From positions 620,001 to 684,000 of the forward strand of contig CAWKMN010000006.1 in NCBI GenBank assembly GCA_963850765.1: a DNA stretch of 64,000 nt, read 5' to 3'. A program made the position numbers and the translations under genes. Below, one piece after another: positions 61,501-64,000 of the stretch. The DNA comes from CAWKMN01 sp963850765 (GTDB lineage: Bacteria; Chloroflexota; Anaerolineae; Aggregatilineales; Aggregatilineaceae). The notes beneath the pieces were generated by a model. That model had not been told where the DNA came from. It ran no database searches and was given only the letters and a program-made list of their open reading frames with translations. The stretch's first letter is position 1. The number at the start of each line of letters is the position of its first letter.

Positions 61501-64000
61501 GGTAGAGCCAGGGTCGGTGCACGCAGCCGGGCTGTGTCGATTGTGAACGACCACGCAGCGCTCCAATCGCCTCCAGCACCACCGCCTGATAATGCCTGCA
61601 CGCGCCAGAAATAGATCGTATTGTTGTTCAGGGGCGTGTCCAGTGTATAGGTCGTCCCGGTCACTATCACAAGCGCCGCCGGGCTACTGAAGTTGATGAC
61701 CTTATCCACCTGGAGGCGATACTGCGCCGCGCCGGGCACTGGCTCCCAAGCGAACATGGGCGTATTGTCGGCGGTCAGTGCGCCGTCTGAAGGTGTGAGC
61801 AAGGCGGGTGTGCCGAGCAGCCTGATTCCTATAGAGACACTCTTGCCTTTCGTGCGCACCCCACCATAGCCGGTATGCCCCTGATCATCGACAAAGACGT
61901 ATAGCGTATCTTCTCCCAGGTAGCTGACAGCGGGCATATATATCAGCCCATCCAGCGCCGCATTGATCGCCGTCAGTGAGCCCTGGAACGTCATGGCTAA
62001 ATCATTCAGGCCGTCGCCGCCATTGAATGCCAACCCTGTTGTACTGCTCAGAGTCAGGTTTCCGTGCTCCACCGAGAGCATAACCTTGAGCATACCTTCT
62101 CCGGCGTCGCTGTCCTGGATTGAGATTGGGTTGCCCTCTGCACTGCTAAAGACCAACGATGTATCTACCAGGATCGTTTGCGCTGGCGGGATGGTGATGT
62201 CAGGCGCGGTATTATAGGGCTGGATTGTGATGAGGACCTGATCGATGTCTGACTGCGGGCCGCCCGCGCCCTGATGACCTTGATCGTTTGTCGTAATCGT
62301 CAATGTTGCCGTGCCGACGTAAAGAGCCGGCGGTTTGTAAGATAGTTGGTACCGCAAGGCTGCGTTGATGGCCGAGATTGTGCCCGTAAAGGTCATAGTC
62401 GGATCGTTTATTCCATCTCCTACGCTAAAAGTCAGCCCAGTGCGTCTCGTCAAGGTCACGCCGCCCGGCATAACACTCAGTGTCACCTGAACCGGATTAC
62501 TCCCGGCGTCGGGATCGCTGATGCTGAGTGCGTTTTGGGCGCTGGTGCTGAAGACCAGATTATCATCCTCGATCATGTCATGCGGGCCGGGCACAGTATT
62601 CAGGGGCGGATTGTTCACATCCTGTACTTCAAACGGCCCGACATCACAGCCAGCACGGCCATCGCCATTACCGTCCTGGGGACGGTCTGCGCCCCGCTGA
62701 TCGGCCCAATAGCAGGCGGTGGAGTCGCCGCTATCGATTGCCGGACTGTTCGCAGGGATGGCCTGGGTCAGCGTTGGGCCGCCATAGCTTTGCAGCGGTT
62801 GCAGCAGTGGATCGGTATCGGTTTGGTCGCCGACAGCGTTGAGGCTGCATGTGTTTCCATACTCAATGTTATGGCCGTTGGATTGTATAACTCCGGCGCA
62901 GTTGACCCCGTTGTTGTCCGCGATCAATGAGTTTTCAAGTACAATCTGCCCGCTGATGTTAGACAGCCCGTCACCCTGGGATGCGTCATTACTCGACACC
63001 GTGGCGCTGATCAGGGTTGTTACGCCGTCGGCAGCATTGTATACCCCGCCGCCTCGTGCCGCCTGATTCCCGGTGATCGTGCTGTTCACAACCTGTGTAT
63101 GACCACCGTTAGTCTGGACTCCGCCGCCGTCTCCCAGCGTGGAATTATCATAGATGGTACTGTTGATGATCAGCAGTACGCCGCCGTTGTTGCTCAGGCC
63201 GCCGTTTGTCCCGGCTGTGATCATCAGATCGTTGACCGTCAACGCGCCTCCAGCGGCAACCGTTAGCACAGCGGCGCTGCTGCCGCTGCCGTTTAAGGTC
63301 GCGCCATTACCGACCAGCGTGAGATGCCCGGTGATCTCAGGTAGTGGTCCGGTGAGCATATAGGTACTGCCTGCCATCAGGCTAAGGCTGACCGGCGTGC
63401 CCGTGCTGTTGGCTGCCTGAATCGCAGCGGCCAGGCTGCCCACATCGCTCGGCGGAATGGGCGTCATCGCCTCCGACACGACCACCGTGATCGTGCCCTC
63501 GTCGGCTGCGCCATTGGCGTCGGTAGCAATGAATGTGAATGAGTCGCTGCCTAAAAAGCCCTGATAGGGGATATAGGTTACGGCAGGCTCGTCGCCGAGC
63601 ACTGCGCCGTTGGCTGGTCGTGTGTTTAAAATAAAGTGATAGGGCGAACGGCCCGCCTCGGCTCCAAATGTCACCGGGATAGCCGTATTGATAACGGTAT
63701 CGAGGGTTTGATCAACGGCTTGCAGTGGGCCAACGATGTTGAATGTAACCGTGCCCGTCGCTACGCTACCGTTGGCATCCGTGACCTCAAATGACACGGT
63801 GTCAGTTCCGTCAAACCCTCCGTTGGGCGTATACGTCAGGTTTGGTGGTGTGCCAGACAGGGTGCCATTGGACAGCGTAGAGAGATTGCCAAAGGTATAA
63901 GGTGGGCGGCCTCCTTGCGCTGTGAGTTTAAATAATGCTGAGGTATCGTGTGGGACGCTTACATCCTGATCGACGGCGACCAACAACGGCGCGATGGTGA
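58555..64000 (-). pseudogene. giant secreted beta-helix/cadherin/FnIII-repeat surface protein (5' end outside window, many frameshifts)
   Basis: The frame is open to the right edge. From the N-terminal side there are two cadherin-like/Ig modules ('TYTPNGGFDGTDTVSFEVTD', 'VTYIPYQGFLGSDSFTFIAT'), then a right-handed beta-helix of the polymorphic-outer-membrane type (about 63400-62650: 'GGGVQTNGGHTQVVNSTITG', 'QGDGLSNISGQIVLENSLIA'). Two more cadherin-like modules follow ('DPDAGSNPVQVTLSV'), then nine FnIII-like repeats, an NPCBM-like sandwich ('FGARISLSLSAGSHTLRIVP') and a proline-rich tail ending GGPTPESPESFGRG. The beta-helix half is one clean frame (to 61362); the FnIII half has about ten one-base shifts. 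It probably acts in adhesion or cell-surface structure. Confidence 0.75.
59230..61810 (-). repeat. array of nine FnIII-like repeats inside the surface-protein gene
   Basis: About 285 bp per unit. Each unit has a 'DTTPxFxWxAVxGAxxYxLQ' half and a 'YxWRVRAxxxxGxxGxWSxxxxF' half. Approximate units: 61810-61540, 61520-61280, 61250-60960, 60970-60690, 60677-60370, 60370-60080, 60090-59800, 59810-59530 and 59530-59230. The units are GC-rich and carry most of the frameshifts. Confidence 0.65.

Noticed and set aside
1..64000. CRISPR array
   Set aside because: No set of regularly spaced direct repeats with unique spacers was found; the repeats in the window are dispersed or protein-coding.
1..64000. 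tRNA or rRNA genes
   Set aside because: No cloverleaf with a T-loop GGTTCRANYCC-type box or rRNA-like conserved block was recognised, including next to the recombinase.

Overview
The window looks like an accessory stretch of a Chloroflexota chromosome, probably Anaerolineae-like. I infer this from the gene content, not from a marker gene: many carbohydrate (CUT1) ABC importers without their own ATPase, LacI and GntR regulators, a large AAA/LuxR regulator, kinase/receiver proteins carrying an 'ISERQIHRD'-type helix-turn-helix, secreted multi-domain surface proteins and abundant rve-type (DD35E) transposases. No rRNA or tRNA gene is visible.

Layout. 1-2.4 kb: end of a LacI regulator, a MITE-like inverted-repeat element, a transposase relic, a stranded copy of a surface-protein 3' end, and an intact tyrosine recombinase. 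2.35-8 kb: a two-domain metallo-beta-lactamase protein, a pentapeptide-repeat membrane protein, a small HTH gene, and an HxlR regulator divergent from a frameshifted FAD oxidase. 8.2-15.1 kb: an AAA/LuxR regulator, a tandem haloperoxidase/PAP2-like secreted protein, a DUF3237 protein and two unknown membrane proteins. 15.3-23.1 kb (minus strand): a polyol-type operon of binding protein, two permeases, a DUF2160-like small membrane protein, three zinc alcohol dehydrogenases and an SDR. 23.4-26.8 kb (minus): a two-gene kinase/receiver signalling pair. 27.3-34.2 kb (plus): a DegT/DnrJ aminotransferase, a ceramidase-like hydrolase, a GntR regulator and a second CUT1 importer. 34.2-35.3 kb: a NACHT-type relic, a deleted insertion sequence and a broken HTH gene. 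35.4-46 kb: a LacI-controlled locus with a third CUT1 importer and three ADP-ribosylglycohydrolase-fold proteins, one of them secreted and divergently transcribed. 46.7-52.7 kb (minus): a dipeptide-type importer with a lipoprotein cytochrome c and a class V aminotransferase. 52.8-58.4 kb: nested insertion sequences and decayed genes. 58.5-64 kb (minus): a very large secreted protein with a parallel beta-helix, cadherin-like domains and nine FnIII-like repeats, running off the window.

How the genes work together. Four separate importer operons are each paired with intracellular enzymes that could process the imported compound. None encodes an ATPase, so shared ATPases elsewhere must serve them. 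In all four a strong stem-loop lies directly between the binding-protein gene and the first permease gene, a layout that fits higher expression of the binding protein. The most interesting unit is the 35-46 kb locus, where secreted and cytoplasmic ADP-ribosylglycohydrolase-fold enzymes flank a sugar importer. That fits a scavenging route for ribosylated or glycosylated compounds, although the substrate is unknown.

Quality note. More than a dozen otherwise well-conserved genes are split by one-base indels, while neighbouring blocks (23-34 kb and 40-50 kb) are clean. Part of this may be sequence error, so I record these as frameshifted genes and do not assume true decay.
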